Below, piece by piece: positions 12,605 through 23,712 of a stretch of DNA of 64,000 nucleotides (position 1 is its first letter; each line of letters starts with the position of its first letter). The position numbers were made by a program, and so were the translations under genes. The notes beneath the pieces were generated by a model. It made no database searches. It had not been told where the DNA came from and saw nothing but the letters and a program-made list of their open reading frames with translations. Source of the stretch: Mytilus trossulus (lineage: Eukaryota; Mollusca; Bivalvia; Mytilida; Mytilidae); contig NC_086378.1 of NCBI RefSeq assembly GCF_036588685.1, forward strand, positions 73,735,127-73,799,126. Direction: 5' to 3'.

Positions 12605-13760
12605 TTAAGGGTTGAATTACAATCAGTACGGCATATTTTCACTTTCCTTTGATTACATGTATTGAAGAAATACAAGTAATATAAAAAAGAAGATGTAGTA
12701 TGATTGCCAATGAGACAACTATCCACAAAAAAACAAAATGACACAAACATTAACAACTATAAGTCACCGTACGGCCTTCAACAATGAGCAAAGACCATAC
12801 CACATAGTCAGCTATAAAGGGCCCCGATAAGACAATGTAAACCAATTCAAACGAAAAAATTAACGGCATTATTTAAGTAAAAAAAATGAAAGAAAATGAC
12901 TGTTAAACATATATTTTACATAGCATCTATTTGTAAGATTATATATTGATACGTAGGGAATTTCTTTCTATATTTAGAAGCGATTTAACCTGGACTTGTG
13001 TTTGTTTATGTTTACCTCTTGTATTTATTTAACTTGGCTAAGGCCAAATAAAAATAAATGTAAGGTTCTGGCTACCTGACTGGTATGATATTTTGAACCC
13101 CTTTTCTTTATTTTTTTATGGCGATTTCTATTAAAACCTATATTCAATAAAACGCTGCACCATGAGCGTATGAAACACCAGTCGCTATATTTCAATAGAG
13201 TTCCATAACTTCCTCATATAACAAAATTATCTCAAAGAACAAATTTAAAGGATGTTATTTAATAGACATAGGCTGGTTATCATAGTTACTTTAAAAACTG
13301 TTCTAAAACTTGTGAGTTGTTGTCCGAAAATTGTTATAAACCCTGCGTTTATAGTATTTTTAAATTCAACAACTGAAAAACATAAATTGTAAAATAAATA
13401 ACATTCAAAAGGGAGCTAAATAGATATAAATAATTCACCAAAGATTCATGCAAACTGGTTTAAACGTTTCTTTAGTTATTGTGCAACATGTTGACAACAG
13501 ACAGACAACGGTATACCGTACAACTTCGCATACACTTGGGTAACAAAATGTGATTTATTTTATTTACTAGTCGAGTACCAGTTGTACTGTCAGAAATTCA
13601 CTGTTTTCTAAGTTACATGTATTGTTTACAGATCCTTTTGGGGGGAATTTTCTTTAAACATATTAGAAGGTTTGCAAAAACAAAAGTCAGGTTTAGTCGC
13701 TTAGATAGCGATTTTGATTTTACCTATAATCAACGAAATGTTCTTACATATATGCCAATT
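12605..13760. repeat. ~0.9-kb duplication, copy B, interrupted
   Basis: Direct, diverged copy of 10775-11690. It is split near 12673 by an R2-family repeat that copy A lacks. The 88-codon frame at 13617-13883 lies in this repeat and has no known domain, and the matching frame in copy A is broken. Confidence 0.65.
12673..12879 (-). mobile_element. R2-family SINE/MITE-like insertion
   Basis: Contains GAAGATGTAGTATGATTGCC, CAATGAGACAACTATCCAC, GTACGGCCTTCAACAATGAG and AGTCAGCTATAAAGGGCCCC. The reverse complement recurs at 57780-58045 and in part at 14455-14520 and 25595-25690. It splits duplication copy B: sequence before it (ATACAAGTA) and after it (GACTGTTAAAC) is contiguous in copy A. AAGTA occurs on both sides and may be a 5-bp target duplication. 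Class uncertain; no promoter boxes were confirmed. Confidence 0.7.
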
Positions 13761-15137
13761 TTTGCAATGAATACATATTTGACTTTCTTTTCTAATACCA
13801 TTGCAAAGACCACTAATCTTAGCCTATCTTCATTTTACATACCTTCTTTGATAAAATCCCTTTTTACTATAGATAATAATTAGTGGGGGTATGATACATT
13901 TTCATCCCACATTTTGTAATATTTTATGGTAAATAGATGCACGATGTTGCCATGGATACACATAAAAAGGTATTATATTTTACCAATTCAAATCTATGGA
14001 AAATACTGATCACATACATATGCACATGTATGACACAAACAGTTGTATTAATGTATTAGAAAGCCAGGAATAGAAGATGATTAACCATTTTGTGGTTCAA
14101 TTTTAGTTTTTGTTTCCTAACTGGGAAGTGCTATTAAACAGTTTTGAATATAAAAAGTAAATTATATGGTTTTAGATAACGTCGAAACCAGCCAAAAAAG
14201 TTAAAAACCAAGAACTGGATTTGTGCCCTCATTTTATGAAATTCATACCGGGTTTTAATAACCGTAACCAGTTTGCTCTTGGTATTACCTATCATCTTTT
14301 TCTATAAGTAAAGAAATGTGATCAGTTTGACAGCTCATTTCTGAATTGAATAGTCTTTCCGTTATTCGTTATTCTGATCTTCCTTTAATATTTTATAACT
14401 TTATATATACTTTTGAAGGCCGAAAATTGACCTATAATGGTTAACTTTTATAAATTGTAATTTGGATGGAGAGTTGTCTCATTGGCACTCACAGCGCATC
14501 TTCCTTTATCTATATAGAAGAATTTAAACAAAAGGACATTTTGCCGATTATAGTTTGTAATGTAACCTACATCTTTCGAAAAGTTCCAACTTTAAAAAAA
14601 TATTCTTAACTCAAACTCTAGTTGTACCCAAATAGTTATGATGAGTCAACTCCATCCTCCGAACTCAATCGCGAGTTGCTTAATATCAACCTACTTTTTA
14701 TTGAATACTTCAATATCAAGTGTCGACTATTACAACACAATAGTTCACAGGACATCTTGAATATATATATATATATATATATATCGCCAATGTAATCATT
14801 AGTAGAATATACCACGTCCTTATCATTTCAACAGTCAAGATATTTCCATTTTCAGATTAACCTTTAAAATAAAGTGAACACATTGCTTATATCCTTTCTG
14901 TTAATTTCCAGGAGGGATTTGATAAAGGTGAAATTTTATTGGTCGTTAAGGTGTATATATATTAAAGGAAGTATTATTAATTTAAAATAAACAATATCTA
15001 AAACGGATATGATAAATAGTTATACTTTATAATTTCCACAGTTTTTGCAATACCAGGAAAAAGCATACTAGCCAAAACATGTTTTAAAATGGTAGTGGTA
15101 CCTTATATATTCAAGCTGATAAAAAGACATACAAGTC
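13761..15137. other. Upstream flank of the Ig gene
   Basis: AT-rich and without a gene. It holds an R2 fragment at about 14455-14520 (GGAGAGTTGTCTCATTGGCA) and a perfect (AT)12 microsatellite at 14761-14784. The promoter of the downstream Ig gene should lie here or further upstream, but I see no TATA or initiator that I would defend. Confidence 0.45.
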
Positions 15138-18100
15138 ATGTCAAGGGATAGGGAGACACTTGTTTTTCTCATTCTGACTGTCGTAGTACTTAAAGGTATG
15201 GTTGTGTGTTTTTCTACGGACACCTCAATATGCATGTTATAGACGTTTGTGAATGAGTAACAACATAAAAGAAAACAGATCAAGTTTGTAATTGACATTT
15301 TCATTTGCATTTAAGCATTTTAGAAAGCTTTCATGATAGTGTGTTTTTTTTTTAATTTGAACACATTAAAGTTTAATCGTTTTTTTTCGATTTTTTTTTC
15401 TTAACAACAAATAAATATTCTTTATTTTTCAAATTGCTTGTTACAACTTTACTTCATTGTCATCGTTTCCATTTTTAGCCAAAATTATTGATGATATTAT
15501 CGTAAATAATTTTTAATTTTACTTATTCATTTTGTACTTTGATATTTCTGTTTCGTAAGGAATTGAACAATATCGGCTGGTAAAAATAAGTTATTATCTC
15601 GATATTTGCATTTCTTTAATGATTGAGCCAAAAAAATAATTTAAATGAGCATTACTGACCACTCGGAACATGATATTGCAACATGTGAAGTGGAGGCTAA
15701 ACAATTTAACAATATCTTTATGATTTTAATTTCCCCTCGATATTAATGGGTTTTTTTTTTGTTTTTTTTTTTATTAAAAACAAGATGAAAGCATTCTTTA
15801 TTTATCTAAAGTACATGTATTTTGTTGTGTTTTAAAAACTAGAAACTAGAAGTGCACGACAGTGGATGACAAATATCGAAATAGTACTGCTTCCTTCATA
15901 AAACAAATGTAGGTGTCAGTGCACTTAAACAGCAGGACGTTAAAGTTAATGCAACAGTAACAGGATGTAGATATGAATTGAAACTTTTCTTTGTGAATAA
16001 TTCAGAAGTCAATAAGTACACGGTAGGAAAGTGGTGTTGTGAATAATTTCGGCCATTGTTATAACAGTTCATTTGCAATGATTTAGTAGAGATAAAGGAT
16101 TTTCATCGTCTTTTTTGTGTATCTCCATCTTACTTTTTTGCAAACACATGTAAGACTGTATTGTCAAAAAGATAATACTGTTGGGTGTTTATGTCAATAT
16201 TATGTTAGTAGAATTTATTTTGAGAGTTCCTTTCAAAATCAAAATAAAAATCAATAAAGTAAAAGAATAAGTATAAGTCACTGGTCAATTGTTTTTCAAT
16301 CAATATAATGTATTGATATTCCTATTTGTTGATCTTTTTCTATATAAAAAAAAGTGGTTACAATCATTGATATTCACCCAGATTCGATGTAATGTGTTCG
16401 TTTTGAACTTTAGGGGAGGAGACAGGAGGACATTTTTTTCGATTGATAATTCTGGGATGCGAAAAAAATAGAAAAGGGTACCACTCTTATGTTATGATAA
16501 ATTATGAAACACTTTTAACATTTTTTAAACTATGAAACATTATCACTGAAATCATTTTGCAGGAACAATCGGTTTGTCAGAACAATACATAAATTCTACC
16601 GTTGGTGACACAGCATATTTGCCATGTAAGAATATACAGGGAAACATAATAATTCAGTGGTTGCGTCTAAATAAGAACACTGAAACCGTAGACAGTACCT
16701 TTACTACAACATACACAGACGGTTGGACAGTAAACACAAATTTACCACATCACGAAAGGCTGGGGATCGTTGGTATAGAAGGTGGAGAAAAGTACACTTT
16801 GGAAATATCCAATTTAACAAAAGAAGATTCTGGAAGATATAGCTGTACAATTGATAATCCAAATGGAACTCACTATTCCTATGTCACATTAAAAGTTGAA
16901 GGTATTGTATGCAAATTAAATATATCTCATGCATTTATATATAAAACCGTGAAGTTGGTACCGTAAATAAAAAGAAGCGAAAAGTTAAATTTAAACATGC
17001 AAAATCACAGAGGAAAAACAACCCAAAAGCCTGCATTAGGGTTCATATATTTTGATATCTGGTCATCGAACTTATTCTAAAGATACATCTTGCCACTGTT
17101 ATGAATTGGCTCAATGTGGTATGATCCTACAGGGATATACACATTGTAATGCTTATAGACAGTAACAGAAATACAATAATCATGTTAATTATACAAAAGT
17201 CCTGAAATTTCACGGATTTTACTAGAGAAATTATCAGGTTTTATAAATCAATTGTATTTGACCTTTCATCTGGGTAGAAATTATGTTTAAAATGAAATAT
17301 AACTGTAATAAAACATTTCAACCAGGAAATGTTTAACAGGTTCATACATTGCAAAGTAAAATCGTGTATGGGAAAAATAACCACTTGAAAAAATATGTCA
17401 ATCATATAAATTTTTAAAAACCCTAAAAACAATAAGGTTTGAAATGATTTAATAAAATCAATGTATATGTCAGTGAGTGTACAAGTATGCATTCAAACAC
17501 GGCATGTTTTGCATGTTGATTTGTCAACCTAGGTTAGCTTATAATTAGTTATATCAGGTTTTAAGCCCAAACTAACTTTATTATATTTTGCATAAACCAT
17601 GACAATCGTGAATTGCTGGTGTAAAATATTGCAATGCAGCTTACGAACATTTGCGAATAAGACACATATATTTTGAAAATAATCTTTTATTTCAACTATT
17701 GAATAATTATTTAGTGAATCCGTGTAAAAAAGGGGGAAATGCTATCATTACACATTACATCTCAATAATTTTATATAATAATTATATAATAACTTATTTA
17801 TTAACTTATATATATATAGGATATAAGTACCGGTCTTTGAGATCACCATTTCACTGGAGAACATAGATATGTAAATAAAAATTATCTATTCACACACAGA
17901 CAAAATAGTTACATTATACGTTTACTTATTTGAATTTTTTCAGACGTGCGGAACGATACGTATTTTACGAATGCTAATTACAAAGATACATCGAAGGCTT
18001 TGACGTTTTCTTCCTCAACAAGCACAGAATCTGACATTATAACAGCTTCTTCCTCAACACAAACAACAGTTGATAGAATATCAACTGATACACCAGTTAA

Positions 18101-20279
18101 TCATGGTATGTAGTAACATTTTCAAACTGTGGAAAAGGGGGTAAGTATAAATTAAGCTATTTTAAGTAAAAATCAAAAGAATAAGACAGAAGATAAAATC
18201 AGAAGCGTTTAATAAATAATGCAAACAAAAAAAACGGTTAAAAATAAGCTACAACATGTTAAATAGTTATCAAAGTTATCAGGATGATAGTTTAGTACGC
18301 CAGACGCGCTTTTCATCTACATTATTCCGTTACATTCTATTTGTGCAAGTCCAAAGTCAGGAGCATGGTATTCAGTTGTTGAATGTCAGGACACTTAAAC
18401 CGTATTTAAAGTTAAATTTTGTTACATTAGGGTGTAATGGAATTTATCTTTGGTAAACACATCTTGTAGTAGTTTCCGATAAAGTAATAATCTGATTCAG
18501 TATCAAGATTATTCGTGAGAAGCAAGTTTCAATGATTATGTTTTCATTAAATTACTACATTATTTGGTATGTTCGTCCCCGAGGGTATCATAAGTCCGGC
18601 AGTTAGCACTTCGGTGTTGACATGAATATCAATTGTATGGTCATTTTAATAAGTTTCCTCTATACAAAAGGAATCATTTTTCAAATAACTAAGGACTTCT
18701 TTATCCTAGTCACAGATTACCATAGCCGTGTTTGGCATAACTTTTTGTTCGGAATTGTGGGTCCTCAATGCTCTTTAACTTTTTACTTGTTGGCTTAGTA
18801 GCTATTTTGATCCGAGCGGCACTGATGAGTCTGATAAAGAGGAAACGCGCGCCTGACGTAACAATTTATAAGCCTGCATGTTCCTAACTATTTGTTAGGA
18901 TATTTCATCTAAAATAGTGTTTATTCTCTAAATTTATTATGTCCTGCGTGTCAATCAGATGAGCAATTCAAGCCCTTTCCAACTGAATTGTACAGTTTTT
19001 AAAGTTGTAACACCACTGTCCCTGGATAATAAGAATTAAGGTTATACACTCCGAAAAATGTTTATACTGTCAAATTTGTATGTGCCTGTCCAAACTCAGG
19101 AATCTATATAATTTGGTGGTTACTGCATACAATATTGAATTTTGGCTTTTTGTTTTAGAATAAATAAGTTATCTGATTTTGTCGTTTGAATTGGTTCACC
19201 TGTTAAAATGCCTCTAGTTTTTTCTTTGGTGAAGCCCGAATAGACTTGTTTGTGTTCATAAAACGGTTCAATTTGTCTATAAAATATCTCTTAATATCGG
19301 GAAAACAATACAAAATCGATTGTATGTAGGAAAGACTATCCGACTTGTATTTACTTCCGTTCCAAAGTTTGTTAAGAGTTCCAGTCATGTTGTGTCTCGT
19401 TAATGACAAGATAAAAGAGAGTCTAGATATGGTTTAATCAAAGAAGAAATAATACATAATGGTCCAATAATAAAGGAACGAGTTTTGTGGACGACTAATG
19501 ATGCAGCAAGTATTTGGATGGATATCGATGAAACATTTAATTCAAAACAGTACGATATTTTATCTCTTAATACTAAAGATACATATGTATACTCTTGTAA
19601 AACTCTTATTATAAAAATCCTTGTTAAAACATAATTTCTGATCCTGTATTTTATAGGGCCATCTTATCTACAGACGTATCTGATCATAACATCAGCCACT
19701 ATAGTTATAGTTTTCATTGGTGTAGCATCATTTGTTCTCTATCAAAATCAAAAGCGTTATATTGCTGCTATACAGAATCAACTGCATCACAGAGAAAATG
19801 ACAGGAGGCCTACAGCGCACAATTCCTTAGTAAGAGAATCAGAACAAAATGAGTCAAACCATGAAACAATTCCAAAAGCTGAATATGAGAAATCATCTCA
19901 CAGTGACGTTTTTATTCGTTCTCAAATCGACATTCGTTTATCAACTACTAGTATTGTGAATACTGAGGTCAAAACAATAAAAAGTTCATATCAACCAGAA
20001 CCTGTACAGAACACTAACGATTTACTATTTCAAGACAATCCGTCAAGTAGAATGAATACTGTTATGATGAATCAGTACGAACTACTGACTGACAACTGGT
20101 CAAATTATTCACCAGTTTACCAACAGAGTGTGGAAAGTAGTATAGAGATAGAACTAGAAAATAAAAAGGTAGATACTACGCCGCATATTTACGATGAATG
20201 TGATGCATCCGTCCCAAAATCAGAAGTTGATCAAACATTAGTGACAGAATGTACAGATTCTGATCAGAGCTATCTTTAG
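15138..20279 (+). CDS. Single-V-Ig type I membrane receptor
   Basis: Four coding exons with GT/AG borders: 15138-15195, 16563-16901, 17944-18105 and 19657-20279. All introns are phase 1, as is usual for Ig-domain exons. Together they give 1182 nt, 393 residues. Exon 1 encodes a signal peptide (MSRDRETLVFLILTVVVLKG). Exon 2 is one V-set Ig domain: Cys41, Trp52, then EDSGRYSC with Cys114. Exon 3 is a Ser/Thr-rich stalk, probably O-glycosylated. Exon 4 gives a transmembrane helix at ~194-215, a basic stop-transfer Gln-Lys-Arg, and a 178-residue cytoplasmic tail. Tail tyrosines lie at about 327 (QYELL), 337, 341, 365 and 392. QYELL fits YxxL but not a strict ITIM, because position -2 is Asn. The likely role is a cell-surface recognition or adhesion receptor; ligand and orthologue are unknown to me. 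Confidence 0.82.
15196..16562 (+). other. Ig gene intron 1
   Basis: Starts GTATGG and ends ATTTTGCAG. AT-rich, with T-runs and A-runs. The small frames inside (15896-16078 minus, 16289-16471 plus) are not credible. Confidence 0.75.
16902..17943 (+). other. Ig gene intron 2
   Basis: Starts GTATTG after the Ig-domain exon and ends TTTTTTCAG. AT-rich. If the intron were retained, translation would continue for about 20 codons to a stop near 16966 and give a secreted Ig domain lacking stalk and membrane anchor. I have no evidence that this is used. Confidence 0.75.
18106..19656 (+). other. Ig gene intron 3
   Basis: Starts GTATGT and ends TTTTATAG. It carries an R4 SINE-like copy at about 18570-18900 and other short mussel-repeat relics (18340-18400, 19080-19200). 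Confidence 0.75.
18570..18900 (+). repeat. R4 SINE-like repeat, copy 1
   Basis: Contains CATAGCCGTGTTTGGCA, then GGCACTGATGAGTCTGATAA and GAAACGCGCGCCTGACGTA. Related blocks occur at 22985-23165 (same strand) and 29700-29840 (opposite strand). I recall this CACTGATGAGTCTT...ACGAAACGCGCGTC signature as abundant in mussel DNA, including introns. Confidence 0.65.
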
Positions 20280-20956
20280 TGAAGGAGTGTACAGATTCTG
20301 ATCAGAGCCATCTCTAGTGAAGGAATGTACAGATTCTGATCAGAGCTATCTTTAGTGAAGGAATGTACAGGTTCTGATCCAAGCTATCCTTAGTCATAGG
20401 GTTACATTGTATATCTTCTGTTCAAAACTACATTTAGTGACAGAATGTGCATATCCTGTTAAAAGCTTTCTTTAGTGTAAAGGATGTACATTTCTATTCA
20501 AAGATATAAAGAGCTACAGATTATGTTCAAAGCTATCTTTAGTGAAAGGGATTAACGATTCGGTTCAAAGCTATCTTCAGTGAAAGGATGTACATATTCT
20601 GTTCAAACCTAACAAGTGAAAGGGTGTACATATTCTGGTCAAAGCTATCTTTAGTGAAATGATTACAGATTCTGATCAAAGCTGTTTTTAGTGAAAGGAT
20701 GTACATATTCTGTTCAAAGCTATCTTAGTGAAGGGCTAGACTGAGTGTGTTTAAAGCGATACCTAGTGAAAGGATGTTAATACTATGTTCAAATCTATCT
20801 TTAGTAAAAGGATGCACATATTCTGTGCAAAGCCATCTTTAGCAAAAGGATGTTAATACTACTTTCAAATCTATCTTTCGTGAAAGGATGTACACATTGT
20901 AATCAAAGCTATCTTTAGTGAAAGGATGTACATATTCTTATTCTATTCAAAGCTAT
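20242..20956 (+). repeat. 38-bp tandem array overlapping the Ig gene stop codon
   Basis: About 18-19 degenerate units of the type GAATGTACAGATTCTGATCA + GAGCTATCTTTAGT. The first units (20242-20400) are nearly identical. Later ones drift toward ATGTACATATTCTGTTCAAA. The first unit is read as the last 12 codons of the Ig receptor and contains its TAG at 20277-20279. The period is 38, not a multiple of three, so the array is not extended coding sequence. It would sit in the 3' UTR. Confidence 0.85.
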
Positions 20957-21391
20957 GTTCTTTTCGAGAAAATTATGCTAAGCTACGGTATATTTCTCTT
21001 ATCGATCAGTGTTCTTTATCTCATATCTCGCAATTATTAATACACTATATATATGTTGTGTACAAGTTGTAATGTTGTACAAATTATAATTTTGTATATA
21101 TATTGTTTGCATTTACCTCGCCTTCGGTAAGCATGTAAATAATTGCAAATGAATGGTTAAGCTCCAAAGTTAATGCAGAGTATTTAATGTGAAACAAATA
21201 AAAACAATCATTTATAGAACCACTAATTTTAAGGCCCGCTAAAAAAGAACATACACTAAAAAGGAGTTAAGATTTTCAACAAAATAATTCTAACACATAG
21301 CTTTGTCAATTAGTAGAATTCGGTTTCAAATAAAAGATTAAGGACTTGTTTTACATGAAATAACTGCCACTTTCTCAAACCCCATGCTCAA
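20957..21391 (+). other. Probable 3' UTR end of the Ig gene and spacer
   Basis: An AATAAA hexamer at 21197-21202 is the first plausible poly(A) signal that I noticed after the tandem array. Nothing else is seen before the retroelement ORF. Confidence 0.35.
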
Positions 21392-22225
21392 TTGAAAGAT
21401 CGACTTCACCATCTCATAAAACAGAGCTTTTTCTATAAAAATAGGAATCGTAGATACAAATTTCTTGTTTTGGGTTACAATAATTCATATTTTGTGAAGA
21501 ATCACACTGAATCTTCCAGAAAATATACTAAAGATGATATTATCAAAATGCTGGACTTTTTGATCGACAATATATTTGTTGAGTTTGGAGGATTTATATT
21601 TCAACAGACAGTCTGTATTCCAATGGGTACTAATTGTGCACCCCTGCTGGCTGATTTGTTTTTGTACTCGTATAAAGCAGAATTCATTCAGAACCTTCTG
21701 AAAGACCAAAAGAAAAAGCACCTTGCGAAATTCTTAACTTTTACTTTCCGATATATTGATGATGTTCTATCATTGAATAACCCATACTTCAGCCAATACT
21801 TACATCTCATATATCCCAGTGAACTTGAAATTAAGGATACTACTGATACTAGAGTGACTGCTTCATACCTTGATCTTTTCCTCAATATTAACGTAGATGG
21901 ACGACTTCACACGAAAATATATGATAAACGGGACGATTTCAACTTTCCAATTATGAATTTCCCATTTCTCAGCAGTAACATACCCTCTGCCCCTTCGTAT
22001 GGTGTTTACATATCACAATTGATACGTTATTCACGTGCTTGTTCACACTATACGGACTTCATATACAGGAGTGTGCTCCTTACGCAGAAACTGCTCCAAC
22101 AAAGTTATGAGGAGGACAGATTAAAATTGACACTCCGTAAATTTTATGGACACCATCACGAATTGGTGGATCCATACGATGTGTCTTTAACTAAACTAGC
22201 TAAGAACATTTTTACCACATGGTAG
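21392..22225 (+). CDS. Penelope-like reverse transcriptase, 5'-truncated
   Basis: A 277-codon open frame beginning at a TTG after an upstream in-frame stop, so the true N-terminus is probably missing. It shows an ordered set of reverse-transcriptase motifs: FQQTVCIPMGTNCAPLLADL (about 70-90), then FRYIDDVLSL with the catalytic Asp pair (~116-125), ASYLDLFLNINVDGRLHTKI, and a tail with YGVYISQLIRYSRACSH and FYGHHHELVDPY. This layout is typical of Penelope-like retroelement RTs of bivalves. The GIY-YIG endonuclease that many such elements carry is not visible; a stop follows after NIFTTW. The catalytic motif is intact, but 5' truncation and lack of endonuclease suggest a non-autonomous or dead copy. 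A decayed relative lies at ~11820 and an antisense scrap at ~25545. Confidence 0.85.
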   Translation: MKDRLHHLIKQSFFYKNRNRRYKFLVLGYNNSYFVKNHTESSRKYTKDDIIKMLDFLIDNIFVEFGGFIFQQTVCIPMGTNCAPLLADLFLYSYKAEFIQNLLKDQKKKHLAKFLTFTFRYIDDVLSLNNPYFSQYLHLIYPSELEIKDTTDTRVTASYLDLFLNINVDGRLHTKIYDKRDDFNFPIMNFPFLSSNIPSAPSYGVYISQLIRYSRACSHYTDFIYRSVLLTQKLLQQSYEEDRLKLTLRKFYGHHHELVDPYDVSLTKLAKNIFTTW

Positions 22226-22984
22226 ATTGTGGTTTGTCATTATGTCGTCTAATCTTTTAATTACCAAACGTGGCTTATTCCCGATTGTGACTGTTTTGCT
22301 GAATGTGAATTCGCATTACTATAAGACGTGTTGCGGTACTTGTCTATCCCAAATTCATGTATTTAGTTTAAATGTTTAATGTTATATTTGTAATTCTCAT
22401 CGGATTTTGTCAAATGTGTTGACGTCTTTTCTATTATATTTATGTGTTATGGAAAGAAAAATTAATCACCGCTTCATTTATTAAATTTAATTTTGTTCAA
22501 CGTAATCTGTACGATAATTTACGTTTGAAGTTGGATTCATAACAAACTGGACATATATTTATTATAGTTAATTGCTATTGATAAGTATTGCAATATGCAT
22601 TATGTTTAAATGTAATATCAGTATTTAGTTCTAACATAATCTTAAATCTATCCTAATTCCATCTTACTTTTGAATTATAGTTTTTCATCTGTGACGTCAT
22701 TTTTGCGTTGTTTCAGAAATTTCATAATTTCAAATGTGACGTTTTTGTTCTGCCTTTTCGCCATCGTATGTGACGTCATTTTTATGATTTATTACATTGA
22801 GGCCTGGACTGAGTCGGGTGTGTCTATTCTGTGTTGGTCTTAGCATTATGTATTCGGGTTTAGTTTTCCGTAATTAGTGAATACTTCAGTTTCATTATGT
22901 ATATCTGTTATATGTTATATTCATTTGATAAAATTTACTGTTTGCAATAGCTTTAATTGTTCTAATAATAAGGATGTTTTTATC
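22226..22984 (+). other. 3' flank of the retroelement
   Basis: No gene. At 22305-22420 there is an R1-like segment (CATTACTATAAGACGTG, CTATCCCAAATTCATGTAT) also found at 23455-23520 and 26985-27040. GTGACGTCATTTTT occurs twice, near 22690 and 22770. Confidence 0.45.
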
Positions 22985-23165
22985 CCAAGCATACTGAAAA
23001 CATAGCCGTATTTGACACAACCTTTTTCAGCTTTTGATCTTCAGTGCTGTACAACTTTGTACTTTTTTTCATTTTCGACCTTTTATATATGGGCGTCTTG
23101 TGTCGTCTAGTCTTGTGTGGACGAGGCGCGTTTTTGGCGTATTGAATTTTAAACCTGATTCTTTT
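22985..23165 (+). repeat. R4 SINE-like repeat, copy 2
   Basis: CATAGCCGTATTTGACACAA, then TGATCTTCAGTGCTGTACAA and GTGTGGACGAGGCGCGTTTT. Diverged relative of 18720-18890. Confidence 0.6.
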
Positions 23166-23374
23166 TGTTATCTATTAATCATGTGTTTCTTTGTCTAATA
23201 TGTTCTCCTATTCATCTTTACTGTAGTCCCGTTATATTATGTTGTCATTTCAATGTTATATTTAACATTGCCTTTAAAGTGCGGTGTTTAGCATGCCACA
23301 AAACCAGGTTCAACCCATCATTTTTTTTCCTTTAAAAATGTCCTGTACCAAGTCAGGAAGATGGCCATTGTTAT
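23166..23374. other. Short unassigned spacer
   Basis: AT-rich, between two dispersed repeats. It includes CTGTACCAAGTCAGGAAGAT, another recurring mussel-repeat block. Confidence 0.35.
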
Positions 23375-23712
23375 ATTATTGTTCGTTTCTGTGTGTGTTA
23401 CATGTTAACGTTGCGTCGTTTGTTTTCTCTTATTTTTGAGTGTAAATTCACATTGCGATAAGACGTGTCACGGTACTTGTCTATCCCAAATTCATGTATC
23501 TGGTTTTGATGTTATATTTTTTATTCTCGTGGGATTTTGTCTGATGCTTGGTCCGTTTCTGTGTGTGTTGCATTTCAGTGTTGTGTCGCTGTTCTTCTCT
23601 TATATTTAATGAGTTTCCCTAAATTATAGTTTGTTACCCCGATTTTGTTTTATGTCCATGGATTTATGAGTTTTGAACAGCGGTATACTACTGTTGCCTT
23701 TATTTAGGACAA
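23375..23712 (+). repeat. Dispersed repeat family R1, forward copy
   Basis: Includes GATAAGACGTGTCACGGTAC, TTGTTACCCCGATTTTG, TGTCCATGGATTTATGAG and GAACAGCGGTATACTACTG. Matches 26985-27240 in direct orientation and 9905-10110 inverted. Within it GTTTCTGTGTGTGTT occurs twice, so the copy may be composite. Confidence 0.65.
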
